In this document: in pieces, positions 22,104 through 32,752 of the stretch
Numbering within the stretch: position 1 is the stretch's first letter
Layout of the letters: every line of letters starts with the position of its first letter
From: Arthrobacter sp. FW306-2-2C-D06B
Lineage (GTDB): Bacteria; Actinomycetota; Actinomycetes; Actinomycetales; Micrococcaceae
Length of the DNA stretch: 64,000 nt
Reading direction: 5' to 3'
Assembly (NCBI RefSeq): GCF_021789175.1
Contig: NZ_CP084560.1
Span: 992,001-1,056,000, forward strand
Notes under the pieces: model-generated
The model's database searches: none
Told to the model about the DNA's origin: nothing
What the model saw: the letters and a program-made list of their open reading frames with translations, nothing else
Position numbers and translations under genes: made by a program

Positions 22104-23320
22104 GTGCAGACCAACTCCCCGAACACCCGGATTTCCTGTGGCGTAACCCGGAGCCCAAGGCTTCCTACGACGCTGTGATCGTGGGCGGTGGCGGCCACGG
22201 CCTCGCCACCGCGTACTTCCTGGCCAAGAACCACGGAATGACCAACATCGCCGTCTTGGAAAAGGGCTGGCTGGCCGGCGGCAACATGGCCCGCAACACC
22301 ACCATCATCCGTTCCAACTACCTCTGGGACGAGAGCGCTGCCATCTACGAGCACGCCCTGAAGCTCTGGGAGATCCTGCCTGAGGAACTTGAATACGATT
22401 TCCTCTTCAGCCAGCGCGGCGTCATGAACCTCGCCCACACCTTGGGCGACGTCCGCGAAAGCGTCCGCCGGGTCGGCGCGAACAAGCTCAACGGGGTCGA
22501 CGCCGAATGGCTGGACCCGCAGCAAGTCAAGGAACTCTGCCCCATCCTGAACATCAGCGACAACATCCGCTACCCGGTCATGGGCGCCACGTACCAGCCC
22601 CGGGCCGGCATCGCGAAGCACGACCACGTCGCCTGGGCCTTCGCCCGGAAGTGCGACGAACTGGGCGTGGACATCATCCAGAACTGCGAAGTGACGGGCT
22701 TCCTCAAAGACGGCAACCGCGTGGTGGGGGTCAAGACCAACCAAGGAACCATCCATACCGAAAAGGTTGGACTCGCCGCGGCCGGCCACAGCTCGGTCCT
22801 CGCCGAAATGGCCGGCTTCCGCCTCCCGATCCAGTCGCACCCCCTCCAGGCGTTGGTGTCCGAACTGCATGAACCCGTCCACCCCACGGTTGTCATGTCC
22901 AACCATGTGCACGTCTACGTTTCCCAGGCACACAAGGGCGAACTGGTCATGGGCGCCGGCGTGGACTCCTACAACGGCTATGGCCAGCGCGGCTCCTTCC
23001 ACGTGATCGAACACCAGATGGCTGCCGCCGTCGAGCTCTTCCCGATCTTCGCCCGGGCCCACGTGCTCCGGACCTGGGGCGGAATCGTGGACACCACCAT
23101 GGATGCCTCGCCGATCATCGGCACCACCCCGGTGGAGAACATGTTCGTCAACTGTGGGTGGGGAACGGGTGGCTTCAAGGGCACGCCCGCTGCCGGCCTG
23201 ACCTTCGCACACACGATCGCCACCGGCACGCCGCACGAGCTCAACAAGCCTTTTGCGCTGGAACGCTTCGAGACAGGTGCCCTGATCGACGAACACGGCG
23301 CCGCCGCCGTCGCCCACTAG
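22100..23320 (+). CDS. soxB: Sarcosine oxidase subunit beta (EC 1.5.3.1)
   Basis: A 406-residue flavoprotein subunit of heterotetrameric sarcosine oxidase, which carries the FAD site where sarcosine is oxidised. The dinucleotide motif [17 protein letters not shown] lies near residue 30, [11 protein letters not shown] follows, and the C-terminal [10 protein letters not shown] contains the flavin-contacting region. The GTG start overlaps the glyA stop (22100-22103), with GGAGC upstream. Order soxB-soxD-soxA-soxG is the classic operon order. Confidence 0.95.
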
Positions 23321-23344
23321 CCGCAGCCCTTTAGGAGACCAACC

Positions 23345-23659
23345 ATGCTGCTCATCAGCTGCCCCAATTGCGGGCCACGAGACGAAACAGAATTCCACTA
23401 CGGCGGCCAGGCCCATGTTGCCTACCCGGAAAACCCGGAGGTCCTGACGGACCGCCAGTGGGCCGAGTACTTGTTCTACCGCGACAACACCAAAGGCGCC
23501 TTCGCCGAACGCTGGGTGCACAGCACCGGTTGCCGCCAATGGTTCAACATGCTCCGCGACACCGTCAGCTACGACATCCAGGCCATCTACAAGATGGGCT
23601 CGCCACGCCCCGATGTGAACACCCCAGCCGCCACCTCTCCGGAAGGAGCCACGAAGTGA
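23345..23659 (+). CDS. soxD: Sarcosine oxidase subunit delta
   Basis: A 104-residue zinc-binding subunit of heterotetrameric sarcosine oxidase. The N-terminal [20 protein letters not shown] holds the C-x2-C and His zinc ligands. AGGAG precedes the ATG. Its stop overlaps the soxA GTG start. The length and the internal [12 protein letters not shown] segment are typical of the family. Confidence 0.93.
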   Translation: MLLISCPNCGPRDETEFHYGGQAHVAYPENPEVLTDRQWAEYLFYRDNTKGAFAERWVHSTGCRQWFNMLRDTVSYDIQAIYKMGSPRPDVNTPAATSPEGATK

Positions 23660-26601
23660 CCCCGCAGAACGCCCGCCTCGCCACCGGCGGCCGCATCGAC
23701 CGCAGCATCTCCTGGCGGTTCACCGTGGACGGCCAGGAATACACCGGGCACCCCGGAGACACCGTTGCTTCAGCATTGCTGGCCAGCGGCCGCATCAACG
23801 TCGGCAACTCGCTCTATGAGGACCGGGCCCGCGGCATCATGTCCGCCGGCGTGGAAGAATCCAACGCCCTGGTCAAGGTAGCTGCCCGCTTCCCCGGCCA
23901 TGTCGCCGAGTCGATGCTTCCCGCGACCACCGTGTCCCTCGTGGACGGGCTCAGCGTTGAGTTCCTCAACGGCCTCGGCAAGCTGGACCCCAACGAGGAC
24001 CGTGCCGAGTACGACAAGAAATACGTCCACACCGACGTCCTGGTGGTTGGCGGCGGCGTTTCCGGCCTTGCGGCGGCCCGTGAGGCGGTCCGCACCGGCG
24101 CCAGGGTCATCCTGATCGATGACCAGCCCGAGCTCGGCGGCTCGCTGCTGTCCGGTTCCACCGCCCCGGAACTCGCCGAGGTGATCGAAGGCAAGCCGGC
24201 CTTGGAGTGGATCGCCGACGTGGAGGCCGAACTCGTCTCCGCCTCCGAATGTACCGTCCTCAACCGCACTACGGCGTTCGGCTCCTACGACGCGAACTAT
24301 GTGATCGCGGCACAGAACCGTACGGACCACCTCGGCAGCCCGGCCGCTGACGGCGTCTCCCGCCAGCGTATTTGGCACATCCGTGCCAAGCAGCTGGTCC
24401 TGGCCCCCGGCGCCCATGAGCGTCCGCTCGTCTTCGAGAACAACGACCGTCCCGGCATCATGCTGGCCTCGGCGGTCCGGAGCTACCTTAACCGCTACGC
24501 AGTCGCTGCGGGACGGCGTGTTGTCATCGGCACCACCAACGATTCGGCCTACCTCCTGGCCGCGGATCTGCTGGCCGCTGGTGTCAAGGTCGCCGCCGTC
24601 GTCGACGCCCGCCCGAAGCTCAGCGACACAGCGGCAGCCGCCGTCGAAAGCGGCATCCGCGTCCTCGTGGGCAGCGCCGTCGCCGATACCTCCGGCACGG
24701 GGGAAAACGGCCGGATCGACGGCGTCACCATCCGCAGCCTCAACGACGACGGCGAAGTCACCTCCGGCGTCGAACGGATCGCTTGCGATCTGCTGGCGGT
24801 TTCCGGTGGCTGGAGTCCCGTGGTCCACCTCCACAGCCAGCGCCAGGGCAAGTTGCGTTGGGACGACGACCTGGCCGGCTTCGTGCCGAGCTCCGTGGTC
24901 AAGGACCAGCAGGTTGTCGGCTCAGGCCGCGGTAGCTATGAACTGGGGGATTGCCTCGGCGAAGGCGTATCAGTGGGTGCCGCGGCTGCCATCGCTGCGG
25001 GGTTCAGCTCCGAGACGGCGCCCGCTGAGATCAAGGCGCCCGTAGCCTCCGCCCCCACCCGCCAGTTGTGGCTGGTGCCGGGCCAGAGCGGAAACGCGGG
25101 GGAGTGGCACCACCACTTCGTCGACTTCCAGCGCGACCAGTCCGTGGCCGACGTGCTCCGTTCCACCGGGGCCGGCATGCGCTCCGTGGAGCACATCAAG
25201 CGGTACACCTCCATCAGCACCGCCAACGACCAGGGCAAGACCTCGGGCGTCAACGCGATCGGCGTCATCGCCGCGGCCCTCAAACAGGCCGGCGAAGCAT
25301 CCCGCGGCATCGGCGACATCGGAACCACGACCTACCGTGCCCCGTTCACGCCGGTGGCCTTCGCGGCGTTGGCCGGACGCCAGCGCGGCGAGCTTTTCGA
25401 TCCCGCCCGCGTCACCTCCATCCACCCCTGGCATGTTGCGCAGGGTGCGCTCTTCGAGGACGTCGGCCAGTGGAAGCGCCCGTGGTACTACCCGCAAGCG
25501 GGCGAGGACATGGACGCTGCAGTGCTCCGCGAATGCGCCGCAGTACGGGAATCCGTGGGTTTCATGGACGCCACCACGCTGGGCAAGATCGAGATCCGGG
25601 GCAAGGATGCCGGTGAATTCCTGAACCGCGTCTACACCAACGCGTTCAAGAAGCTCGCCCCCGGCTCGGCCCGCTACGGGGTCATGTGCACCCCGGACGG
25701 CATGATCTTCGACGACGGCGTGACCTTGCGCCTCGACGAGGGCCGCTACTTCATGACCACCACCACCGGCGGCGCTGCCAAGGTCCTCGACTGGCTCGAG
25801 GAATGGCACCAGACCGAGTGGCCGGAACTCGACGTGGTGTGCACCTCCGTGACCGAACAGTGGACGACGATTGCCGTCGTCGGGCCCAAATCCCGCGCCG
25901 TGATCGCCAAAGTCGCCCCGCAACTGGCGGCCGACGGCGGGTTGGACGCCGAAGCGTTCCCGTTCATGACGTTCCGCGAGACCACGCTGGCCTCCGGAGT
26001 GCAGGCACGGATCTGCCGGATTTCGTTCTCCGGTGAGCTTGCCTACGAAATCAATGTTCCCTCCTGGTACGGGCTCAACACCTGGGAGTCCGTTGCTGCG
26101 GCGGGGGCCGAGTTCAACATCACCCCCTACGGCACCGAGACCATGCACGTGCTTCGTGCCGAGAAGGGCTACCCCATCGTCGGACAGGACACGGACGGAA
26201 CCGTCACCCCCCAGGACGCCGGGATGGAATGGATCGTTTCCAAGGCAAAGGACTTCATCGGCAAGCGCTCGTACAGCCGCGAAGACGCTGCCCGTACGGA
26301 CCGCAAGCACTTGGTCAGCGTCCTCCCGGCGGACGGTTCGTTCCGTCTTCCGGAAGGCACCCAGCTCGTGGAAAAGGGAATCCCGGTCAACCCGGCTTAC
26401 GGCCCCGTGCCGATGCAGGGCTTCGTGACCTCGAGCTACCACAGTGCCGCTTTGGGCCGGTCCTTCGGCCTGGCACTGATCACCAACGGCCGCAACCGGA
26501 TCGGCGAGACCCTCGTGGCCTCCGTCGGCGACCAGTTGCTGGACGTCGTTGTGGGAGAAACCGTACTTTTCGACGCTGAAGGGACCCGTAAAGATGGCTG
26601 A
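23656..26601 (+). CDS. soxA: Sarcosine oxidase subunit alpha
   Basis: A 981-residue subunit. The N-terminus (about residues 15-110) resembles the 2Fe-2S-like domain ([20 protein letters not shown]). It is followed by an NAD-binding domain with [16 protein letters not shown] near 130, and a C-terminal GcvT-like folate domain from about 600. It transfers the methyl-derived C1 unit to tetrahydrofolate to give methylene-THF. GTG at 23656 overlaps the soxD stop (GTGA), with GGAAGGAG upstream. The frame remains open for 288 bp upstream, but that part is inside soxD and is not coding. Confidence 0.95.
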   Translation: MTPQNARLATGGRIDRSISWRFTVDGQEYTGHPGDTVASALLASGRINVGNSLYEDRARGIMSAGVEESNALVKVAARFPGHVAESMLPATTVSLVDGLSVEFLNGLGKLDPNEDRAEYDKKYVHTDVLVVGGGVSGLAAAREAVRTGARVILIDDQPELGGSLLSGSTAPELAEVIEGKPALEWIADVEAELVSASECTVLNRTTAFGSYDANYVIAAQNRTDHLGSPAADGVSRQRIWHIRAKQLVLAPGAHERPLVFENNDRPGIMLASAVRSYLNRYAVAAGRRVVIGTTNDSAYLLAADLLAAGVKVAAVVDARPKLSDTAAAAVESGIRVLVGSAVADTSGTGENGRIDGVTIRSLNDDGEVTSGVERIACDLLAVSGGWSPVVHLHSQRQGKLRWDDDLAGFVPSSVVKDQQVVGSGRGSYELGDCLGEGVSVGAAAAIAAGFSSETAPAEIKAPVASAPTRQLWLVPGQSGNAGEWHHHFVDFQRDQSVADVLRSTGAGMRSVEHIKRYTSISTANDQGKTSGVNAIGVIAAALKQAGEASRGIGDIGTTTYRAPFTPVAFAALAGRQRGELFDPARVTSIHPWHVAQGALFEDVGQWKRPWYYPQAGEDMDAAVLRECAAVRESVGFMDATTLGKIEIRGKDAGEFLNRVYTNAFKKLAPGSARYGVMCTPDGMIFDDGVTLRLDEGRYFMTTTTGGAAKVLDWLEEWHQTEWPELDVVCTSVTEQWTTIAVVGPKSRAVIAKVAPQLAADGGLDAEAFPFMTFRETTLASGVQARICRISFSGELAYEINVPSWYGLNTWESVAAAGAEFNITPYGTETMHVLRAEKGYPIVGQDTDGTVTPQDAGMEWIVSKAKDFIGKRSYSREDAARTDRKHLVSVLPADGSFRLPEGTQLVEKGIPVNPAYGPVPMQGFVTSSYHSAALGRSFGLALITNGRNRIGETLVASVGDQLLDVVVGETVLFDAEGTRKDG

Positions 26602-27229
26602 AACAGCAACACCCGCAAACCCCGAGACGCTCCGTGCGGCGCGCCGCAGCCCGGCATCGCACCTGGCACCGACCTTCGAATCGGGTTCAGTGCCCGGAAC
26701 CGTCGCGTTGAAGGAAATCCCGTTCCAAACCATGGTGGGGATCCGGGTTGACCGAACGTCCGACGCCGGAACCCGCCTCGCGTCCGTGACCGGCGGCCTG
26801 CCGGTTGCCTGCGGTGAGATCAGCGGGGATGAGAGAGCCACCACCCTGTGGCTTGGTCCGGAGGAATTCCTCGTGGTCGCACCGGAATCGGCCCACGATT
26901 CCCTGGGCGGAGACCTGGTCCGCGCACTGGTGGAGGCCCTGGGCGACGACCCGGGCCAGGTGGTGGACTTGTCCGCCAACCGCACCACCTTCGAGCTGTC
27001 CGGCTTCCGTGCCCGGGACGTCCTGGAAAAGGGCTGCTCGCTGGACTTGCACCCCCGCGCCTTCCGCACCGGGACGGCCCTCGCCACGGAAATCGGAAAC
27101 ATCCCGGCGATGCTGTTGAAGACCGGCGAGGACAGCTTCTGGATCTTCCCACGGGCTTCGTTCGCCGAGTTCCTGGGCCGTTGGCTGCTTGACGGCATGA
27201 GGGAATACGCCTCTCCTGAGGTTCCCTGA
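26594..27229 (+). CDS. soxG: Sarcosine oxidase subunit gamma
   Basis: A 211-residue subunit, needed for assembly and folate-site formation in the heterotetramer. The sequence contains [13 protein letters not shown] and [15 protein letters not shown], characteristic of the family. ATG at 26594 lies 8 bp inside the soxA end (ATGGCTGA). The 3' end overlaps the sdaA start as TGATG, so all four sox genes and sdaA are tightly coupled. Confidence 0.92.
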   Translation: MAETATPANPETLRAARRSPASHLAPTFESGSVPGTVALKEIPFQTMVGIRVDRTSDAGTRLASVTGGLPVACGEISGDERATTLWLGPEEFLVVAPESAHDSLGGDLVRALVEALGDDPGQVVDLSANRTTFELSGFRARDVLEKGCSLDLHPRAFRTGTALATEIGNIPAMLLKTGEDSFWIFPRASFAEFLGRWLLDGMREYASPEVP

Positions 27230-28620
27230 TGGCCCTGAGCGTGCTTGACCTGTTTTCCATTGGCATCGGGCCGTCGTCGTCGCACACGGTCGGCCCGATG
27301 CGGGCGGCAAAGCGGTTCACCGACGGCCTGGAATCCTCCGGGCAACTCGCGGCAACGGTGCGCGTGCAGGCGGAGCTTTTCGGCTCGCTGGGCGCCACCG
27401 GTCGCGGCCACGGCTCGGACAAAGCCGTGGTGCTGGGACTGCAGGGCCAATCGCCGGAAACGGTGGACACCTCCACCGCGGACGACCAGGTTGCCGCAGC
27501 AGCGCTCGACGCCGAATTGCGGATCGCCGGACACCACCGCGTGGACTTCAACTGGGACGAAGACGTGGTCCTGCACCGGCGCAAATCCCTGCCTGCCCAC
27601 CCTAACGGTATGACTTTCCGGGCCCTCGACCACGCCGGGGAGGTGCTGCGCGAACGCAGCTACTACTCGATCGGCGGCGGCTTCGTGGTGGACGGCGACG
27701 CTTCGGGAAGCGACAAAGTCGTTGCAGACGACACCGTACTGCCCTATCCCTTCACCTCCGCGGACGAGCTCCTGGCGATCTGCGCACGGGAGGACATGTC
27801 CATTTCCGAGGTCATGCTGGCCAACGAGCTCGTGTGGCGCAGCGAGGCCGAACTCCGCGAGCGACTGCTGCAGATCTGGGCGGTCATGCGCGAATGCGTG
27901 GACAACGGCTGCGCCGCGGAAGGAATCCTGCCGGGAGGCTTGAACGTGAGGCGGCGGGCGCCGTCGTTGTTCAAGACCCTCGCCGCCACCGACGCCGGTC
28001 TGCAGGGTTCGAGCTCGGCAGACCCGCTGCTCGCCATGGAATGGGTGAACCTGTTCGCGCTTGCCGTGAACGAGGAAAACGCCGCGGGCGGCCGCATCGT
28101 CACGGCACCCACCAACGGTGCGGCAGGCATCGTGCCGGCGGTGTTGCACTACTACACGAAATTCGTGCAGGGGGCCGACGACGACGGCGTGGTCCGCTTC
28201 CTGCTCGCGGCGGCCGCCGTCGGGATCCTGTTCAAGATCAACGCGTCCATTTCCGGTGCCGAAGTCGGCTGCCAGGGCGAGGTGGGCTCTGCCTGTTCCA
28301 TGGCTGCCGCCGGTCTGTGTGAGGTCCTCGGCGGCACTCCCCAGCAAGTGGAGAACGCCGCGGAAGTGGGCATCGAACACAATCTCGGCCTCACGTGCGA
28401 TCCCGTGGGCGGGCTGGTGCAGATTCCGTGCATCGAACGCAACGCCATCGCCAGCGTGAAGGCCATCAACGCCGCCCGCCTTGCACTGCACGGCGACGGC
28501 AGCCACAAAGTGTCCCTTGATAAAGCCATCAAAACCATGCGAGAGACAGGAGCGGACATGAAAAGCAAGTACAAGGAGACCTCCCGCGGAGGCCTCGCCG
28601 TCAACGTAGTGGAGTGCTAA
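27229..28620 (+). CDS. sdaA: L-serine dehydratase (iron-sulfur, EC 4.3.1.17)
   Basis: A 463-residue single-chain L-serine dehydratase that deaminates serine to pyruvate and ammonia. The beta domain opens with [18 protein letters not shown]. The alpha domain has the [18 protein letters not shown] segment and cysteines for the 4Fe-4S cluster in [14 protein letters not shown] and [14 protein letters not shown]. The ATG overlaps the soxG stop. Its place right after soxBDAG and glyA makes it the exit to central metabolism. Confidence 0.95.
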   Translation: MALSVLDLFSIGIGPSSSHTVGPMRAAKRFTDGLESSGQLAATVRVQAELFGSLGATGRGHGSDKAVVLGLQGQSPETVDTSTADDQVAAAALDAELRIAGHHRVDFNWDEDVVLHRRKSLPAHPNGMTFRALDHAGEVLRERSYYSIGGGFVVDGDASGSDKVVADDTVLPYPFTSADELLAICAREDMSISEVMLANELVWRSEAELRERLLQIWAVMRECVDNGCAAEGILPGGLNVRRRAPSLFKTLAATDAGLQGSSSADPLLAMEWVNLFALAVNEENAAGGRIVTAPTNGAAGIVPAVLHYYTKFVQGADDDGVVRFLLAAAAVGILFKINASISGAEVGCQGEVGSACSMAAAGLCEVLGGTPQQVENAAEVGIEHNLGLTCDPVGGLVQIPCIERNAIASVKAINAARLALHGDGSHKVSLDKAIKTMRETGADMKSKYKETSRGGLAVNVVEC

Positions 28621-28622
28621 CC

Positions 28623-29522
28623 ATGACTGTCACACAGAATGAAATCGTTAACTCGGCGCTGCCGGCTACCACCGTTGAGCATGTCTTGACGCTCGATTGC
28701 CCGGAAACGCGGGGGATTGTGCACGCCGTCTCCGGCTTTCTCCTCGAGCACGGTTGCGACATCATCGACAACAAGCAATTCGACTCCCAACTGGATCACC
28801 ACTTCTTCATGCGGATCCACTTCGCATCGGATGGGGATCAGTCGACCATCGACTCGCTGCGGGATGCCTTCGCGCCCGTTGCCGAAAAGTTCGGCATGCG
28901 CTGGCAGCTCCAGCGCCACGGTGCCAAGCGGCGCGTCCTGATCATGGTCTCCAAGTTCGAGCACTGCCTCAACGACCTCCTGTTCCGGGCCCGCATCGGG
29001 GAACTGCCCATCGACATTGTCGGGGTCGTCTCCAACCACCCGGACCACCGGCGGACGGTCGAATGGCACGGCATTCCGTTCTTCCACGTGCCCGTCACCC
29101 CGGACACCAAGGCGGCGGCAGAGGGGCAGCTCCTTGACCTCATCGATCGCCTGGACGTCGAACTGGTGGTCCTGGCCCGCTACATGCAGGTCCTCAGCGA
29201 CGATCTTGCCCGCAAGCTCGACGGCCGGGCAATCAACATCCACCATTCGTTCCTCCCCAGCTTCAAAGGCGCCAAACCGTACCACCAGGCCTACGCGCGG
29301 GGCGTCAAGACCGTGGGCGCCACCGCGCACTACGTCAACGGCGAGTTGGACGAGGGGCCGATCATCGCCCAGCAAGTCGTGGAAGTCGATCACACCTTCG
29401 GGCCGGACGACCTGGTCGCGGCAGGGCGCGATACCGAGTGCAAAGCACTCAGCAACGCCGTCCGCTGGCACTGCGAAGGACGCGTGATCCTGCAAGGCAG
29501 CAGGACCGTGGTGCTCAAGTAA
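28623..29522 (+). CDS. purU: Formyltetrahydrofolate deformylase (EC 3.5.1.10)
   Basis: A 299-residue enzyme. An N-terminal ACT domain (about residues 12-95) is followed by a formyltransferase-like catalytic domain with INIHHSFLPSFKGAKPYHQA and a downstream ELDEGPIIAQ, which supply the Asn/His/Asp triad. It hydrolyses 10-formyl-THF to formate and THF, recycling folate loaded by the oxidases. TGGAG precedes the ATG 2 bp after the sdaA stop. It is the last gene of the operon. Confidence 0.93.
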   Translation: MTVTQNEIVNSALPATTVEHVLTLDCPETRGIVHAVSGFLLEHGCDIIDNKQFDSQLDHHFFMRIHFASDGDQSTIDSLRDAFAPVAEKFGMRWQLQRHGAKRRVLIMVSKFEHCLNDLLFRARIGELPIDIVGVVSNHPDHRRTVEWHGIPFFHVPVTPDTKAAAEGQLLDLIDRLDVELVVLARYMQVLSDDLARKLDGRAINIHHSFLPSFKGAKPYHQAYARGVKTVGATAHYVNGELDEGPIIAQQVVEVDHTFGPDDLVAAGRDTECKALSNAVRWHCEGRVILQGSRTVVLK

Positions 29523-29537
29523 CTGCAGCCGCGCCGC

Positions 29538-29606
29538 CCAAATCGCCGGTACCCGCCCGGCTCGCCGATGCGCAACGGCGAGCTGGGCAGGGTTCCGGCG
29601 ATTTGG
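29538..29606. repeat. 69-bp long palindrome between convergent purU and PucR genes
   Basis: Arms CCAAATCGCCGG... and ...CCGGCGATTTGG, about 30 bp each with a few mismatches, enclose the loop ATGCGCAA. Outer CTGCAGCC (29523-29530) and GGCTGCAG (29612-29619) extend the symmetry. It may act as a bidirectional terminator for the convergent genes. Its size and conserved symmetry also fit a dispersed repeat; I see only one copy here. Confidence 0.6.
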
Positions 29607-29627
29607 CGTTTGGCTGCAGGTATCCGC

Positions 29628-31103
29628 TTAGAGCCGGGCCAGGCGCGTTGCCAAGTGAAGGGCGACCAGCCGGCCCGTTCCCCGCGGATCCCCGCCGCAC
29701 AACTCGAAAATCCGCTGGAGCCGGTGGTGCATCGACTGCCTTTCCAAGTGCAGTTCCCGTGCCGCCTGAGCGGTATTGCATCCGGTATCCAGCCACACCG
29801 CCAACGTCCGCATCAGCTCCGAGCGCCGCTGCTCGTCATGCTCGACGACGGCGCCGAGCTGCCGCTGCACGAATGCCTCGCGGGCGGCCGCGTCGAGGCT
29901 TGCTTCCGCCAAGCGCTCGACGGCGAAGTCCTCGGCATCCACCACACGGTTCCCGTCCCCCGGCATGAGCTCAAGCGTCCGGCGTGCTTCTGCCAGCGAC
30001 CACGGAGCCTCGCCGATTCCCTGCGCCAGCGGACCCACGGCCATGACCGATCCGTCGGGGATCTCCAAGGCCTCAAGTGCTTGGATGAGCGCGATGCGCG
30101 AAGCCACTGCGGTGGGGTGGGGGAGCGCGGCCAAGGCGATCAATTCGGCGTTGTCCGCATAACTCGCACTTTGTGGAACCGCGTCATGCAGGATGCCGTC
30201 GAGCTGTGTCCGGAGCTGTCCCGCCGCTGGGGAACGCACCACGACGGCGGCTACCGGACCGCTGGCCGGGAACCCTGAGGCGGGTCCCAATTGCTGGAGT
30301 CGCCATGACTGGGTGCCCGAACTGATGGCCCGCATGAGCTCGATGCCCGCAAGCTCCTTGAGCCCGGGTGGCATGCGTTGCAGCAACGCCAAGCCGAGGA
30401 TATCGACGCACCGCTCGCCGGCCACCCGCGCAAGGTTGGCATCGCCGTCGTCGGGCACTTCCAACTCCAGGCGGGCGGCCAGCACGCCGCGGACGGGCAC
30501 ATCGACGGTGGTGACGGTGCAGGGACCGGGCTGGCCAGGGGCCGCAGCGCTTCCCAAAGTGATGCCCGACGGCGAGACGAGCCTTGCGCTGGCACCCGTC
30601 CGGCTCGCCAGCACGGCGAGGAGCTGATCCAGTCCGCCTCCGTGTGCCAGTTCCGCCGCCATGGCATGGCTCGTTTCGTCGCCGAACTGCAATTGCGCCA
30701 CCGATTCGCTGACCAACAGCGAGTTGATCGCCTGCATGATGCCGACGAAGGGGGCCACTTTGCACAACTCGATGATGGGCAACCCGGCCTCCTGGCCGGC
30801 GTCGAGCATGGACTCAGGTATCGCGGGCAGCTCGGAGCCCGTCTCGATGGCCAAAGCTGTGATGCCGCGGGCCGCGAGTTGGCGGACATAGTCCACGCGC
30901 CGCTCGTCCGAAGCAGTGGCGAGAGCCTGCCCGCCGCTCAGGAGCAGCTCTCCGCCTCGCAGCAGCGGAGCGATGTCCAGCACTTCGCTCGAGTGGACCC
31001 AGCGGAGCTGCCGCGAGAGGGCCTCGGGCACATCCGTCCGCAGGACTGGTTCAGCGGCTTTCAGGCTCTCGTGTTCGAAAGCGTCGGCAAGAAGCAGGGA
31101 CAT
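29628..31103 (-). CDS. PucR-family transcriptional regulator
   Basis: A 491-residue regulator: an N-terminal PucR domain (about residues 1-120, LLLADAF ... LLLSGGQALAT) and a C-terminal PucR-type helix-turn-helix (LAVWLDTGCNTAQAARELHLERQSMHHRLQRI, given here as a feature near residues 430-470). ATG at 31103 is chosen because GGAG lies upstream; a longer frame has no support. PucR proteins usually control purine or related catabolism. It is divergent from an NCS1 permease and a deacetylase-fold hydrolase, its likely targets. Confidence 0.88.
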   Translation of the reverse strand: MSLLLADAFEHESLKAAEPVLRTDVPEALSRQLRWVHSSEVLDIAPLLRGGELLLSGGQALATASDERRVDYVRQLAARGITALAIETGSELPAIPESMLDAGQEAGLPIIELCKVAPFVGIMQAINSLLVSESVAQLQFGDETSHAMAAELAHGGGLDQLLAVLASRTGASARLVSPSGITLGSAAAPGQPGPCTVTTVDVPVRGVLAARLELEVPDDGDANLARVAGERCVDILGLALLQRMPPGLKELAGIELMRAISSGTQSWRLQQLGPASGFPASGPVAAVVVRSPAAGQLRTQLDGILHDAVPQSASYADNAELIALAALPHPTAVASRIALIQALEALEIPDGSVMAVGPLAQGIGEAPWSLAEARRTLELMPGDGNRVVDAEDFAVERLAEASLDAAAREAFVQRQLGAVVEHDEQRRSELMRTLAVWLDTGCNTAQAARELHLERQSMHHRLQRIFELCGGDPRGTGRLVALHLATRLARL

Positions 31104-31118
31104 GACACTCCGTAACGT

Positions 31119-31160
31119 ATTTTTCGGATCTATCGTACACATCGTATCTTGTTGCTGTGA
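31119..31160. promoter_or_regulatory. Divergent promoter region of the PucR gene and the NCS1 permease
   Basis: The 108-bp gap between the two starts contains ATCGTA repeated twice, 9 bp apart, in an AT-richer stretch around 31130-31148, plus CGTAACGTA nearby. These direct repeats are a possible activator site for the PucR protein (inference). No clear sigma-70 pair was assigned. Confidence 0.25.
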
Positions 31161-31211
31161 TCTGGGGCACATACATTGAAGGAGTCCCTTTCCTACACGG
31201 AGGATCCCCCA

Positions 31212-32741
31212 ATGCACGAGAACTTATCCACTGCGACGCCTGGGGCTGCAACGGCGCAGACCGACGTCGAACAGAACCTGCAGTCCATACCCGAATCAGC
31301 GCGTATCCGCAGCGTAGCGGGCCAATTCTGGATCTGGGCAGGCGCAAACCTTGCCCCCATCAACTGGGTCCTTGGTGCCCTCGGCGTCCAGCTTGGACTG
31401 GGCTTTGCCGATACCGTCACCGTCCTGGTGGTGGGAAACCTGATCGGCATGGCACTCTTTGGCCTGTTTGTCCTCCTGGGGCAACGGACCGGTGCCACCG
31501 GCATGGTCCTGGCCCGGGCCGTCTTCGGCCGCCGCGGCAACTATCTCCCGAGCGCCATCCAGGCACTCCTCGGAATCGGTTGGTGCGCCGTCAACACCTG
31601 GATCATCCTGGACCTGGTGATGGCACTCCTCGGCAAGCTCGGCATGGTCGACCCCGAGCAGCCCAACGTTGGCCCCAAGATCCTCGTGGCCTTCCTCATC
31701 ATGTCCGCCCAGGTCACCATCGCCTGGTTCGGCTACAAGGCGATCGCGGCTTTCGAGAAGTGGACCGTCCCGCCCACCATCGTGGTGCTGATCGCCATGT
31801 CCGCCGTAGCTTGGTTCGGCATGAACATCGATTGGGGCTACGCGGGCCCTCCCGGTGCTGTCCTTGAAGGCGGCGCACGAATCGCAGCCATGACCACCGT
31901 GATGACGGTCATCGGGATCGGCTGGGGGATCACCTGGTTCACCTACGCGGCGGACTATTCACGCTTCGTCAGCAAGTCCGTCCCCAAACATAAGGTTTAC
32001 CTGGCCTCGGTATTCGGCCAATTCCTCCCGGTAGTGTGGCTCGGCATCCTCGGCGCCAGCCTTGCAACGAAGAGCGGCACGGCCGACCCCGGCCACCTCA
32101 TCGTCGACAACTTCGGCGTCCTGGCGATCCCGGTGCTCTTCCTGGTCCTGCACGGTCCCATCGCGACGAACATCCTGAACATCTACACCTTCTCGGTGGC
32201 TGCCCAGGCATTGGACATCAAGGCCAAGCGCCGTTCCTTGAACCTCTTCGTCGGGATCCTGGCACTGGTCGGCGTCGTGTTCTTCATCCTGCAGTCGGAC
32301 TTCGCCTCCACCCTGAGCACTTGGCTCGGCGGGCTCGTGGCGTGGGTCGCCGCGTGGGGAGGCATCATGCTGGTGCACTACTTCTGGGTGGACAAGCGTA
32401 GTCCCGTGGCAGTGGACCGGCTCTTCGACCCTGTGGGCACCCGTAGGCTCCCGGCATTCAACTGGGCAGGGATCACCGCGCTCTTGGTGGGCATCTTCGC
32501 GACGTGGCTGTTCATGTACGGCGTCCTTCCGATCATGCAGGGACCCATCGCCACGACCATGGGCGGGATCGACTTGTCCTGGCTGGCAGGCGGGCTCGTT
32601 GCCGCGGCAGTTTACGGCGCACTGGGCCCACGGGTTCATGCCCGATACCTTCCCCTACCGTCCGCGGCGGCAGCTTCTTCCGAAACCGCGACGTCGCAGC
32701 CCCGTGCGGAAGACGCCGTCGCCAATCTGGTCAACGACTGA
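31212..32741 (+). CDS. NCS1-family purine/pyrimidine-type permease (cytosine permease-like)
   Basis: A 509-residue, about 12-span symporter of the nucleobase:cation symporter-1 family. Early segments read FWIWAGANLAPINWVLGALG and GQRTGATGMVLARAVFGRRGNY, matching CodB-like members. GGAGG lies 9 bases before the ATG. The substrate could be cytosine, uracil, allantoin, hydantoin or a related ring; the neighbouring hydrolase and PucR regulator favour a cyclic amide. Confidence 0.9.
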   Translation: MHENLSTATPGAATAQTDVEQNLQSIPESARIRSVAGQFWIWAGANLAPINWVLGALGVQLGLGFADTVTVLVVGNLIGMALFGLFVLLGQRTGATGMVLARAVFGRRGNYLPSAIQALLGIGWCAVNTWIILDLVMALLGKLGMVDPEQPNVGPKILVAFLIMSAQVTIAWFGYKAIAAFEKWTVPPTIVVLIAMSAVAWFGMNIDWGYAGPPGAVLEGGARIAAMTTVMTVIGIGWGITWFTYAADYSRFVSKSVPKHKVYLASVFGQFLPVVWLGILGASLATKSGTADPGHLIVDNFGVLAIPVLFLVLHGPIATNILNIYTFSVAAQALDIKAKRRSLNLFVGILALVGVVFFILQSDFASTLSTWLGGLVAWVAAWGGIMLVHYFWVDKRSPVAVDRLFDPVGTRRLPAFNWAGITALLVGIFATWLFMYGVLPIMQGPIATTMGGIDLSWLAGGLVAAAVYGALGPRVHARYLPLPSAAAASSETATSQPRAEDAVANLVND

Positions 32742-32752
32742 GAGGAACCCCG

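Noticed and set aside
23368..23655. Upstream extension of the soxA frame into soxD
   Set aside because: The region is fully explained by soxD in another frame, and soxA has a good GTG start with a ribosome site at 23656.
24970..28506. Very long open frame on the minus strand opposite soxA, soxG and sdaA
   Set aside because: It is a high-GC shadow: the protein is low-complexity His/Gly/Asp/Val-rich and no family is seen, while the plus strand carries clear enzymes.
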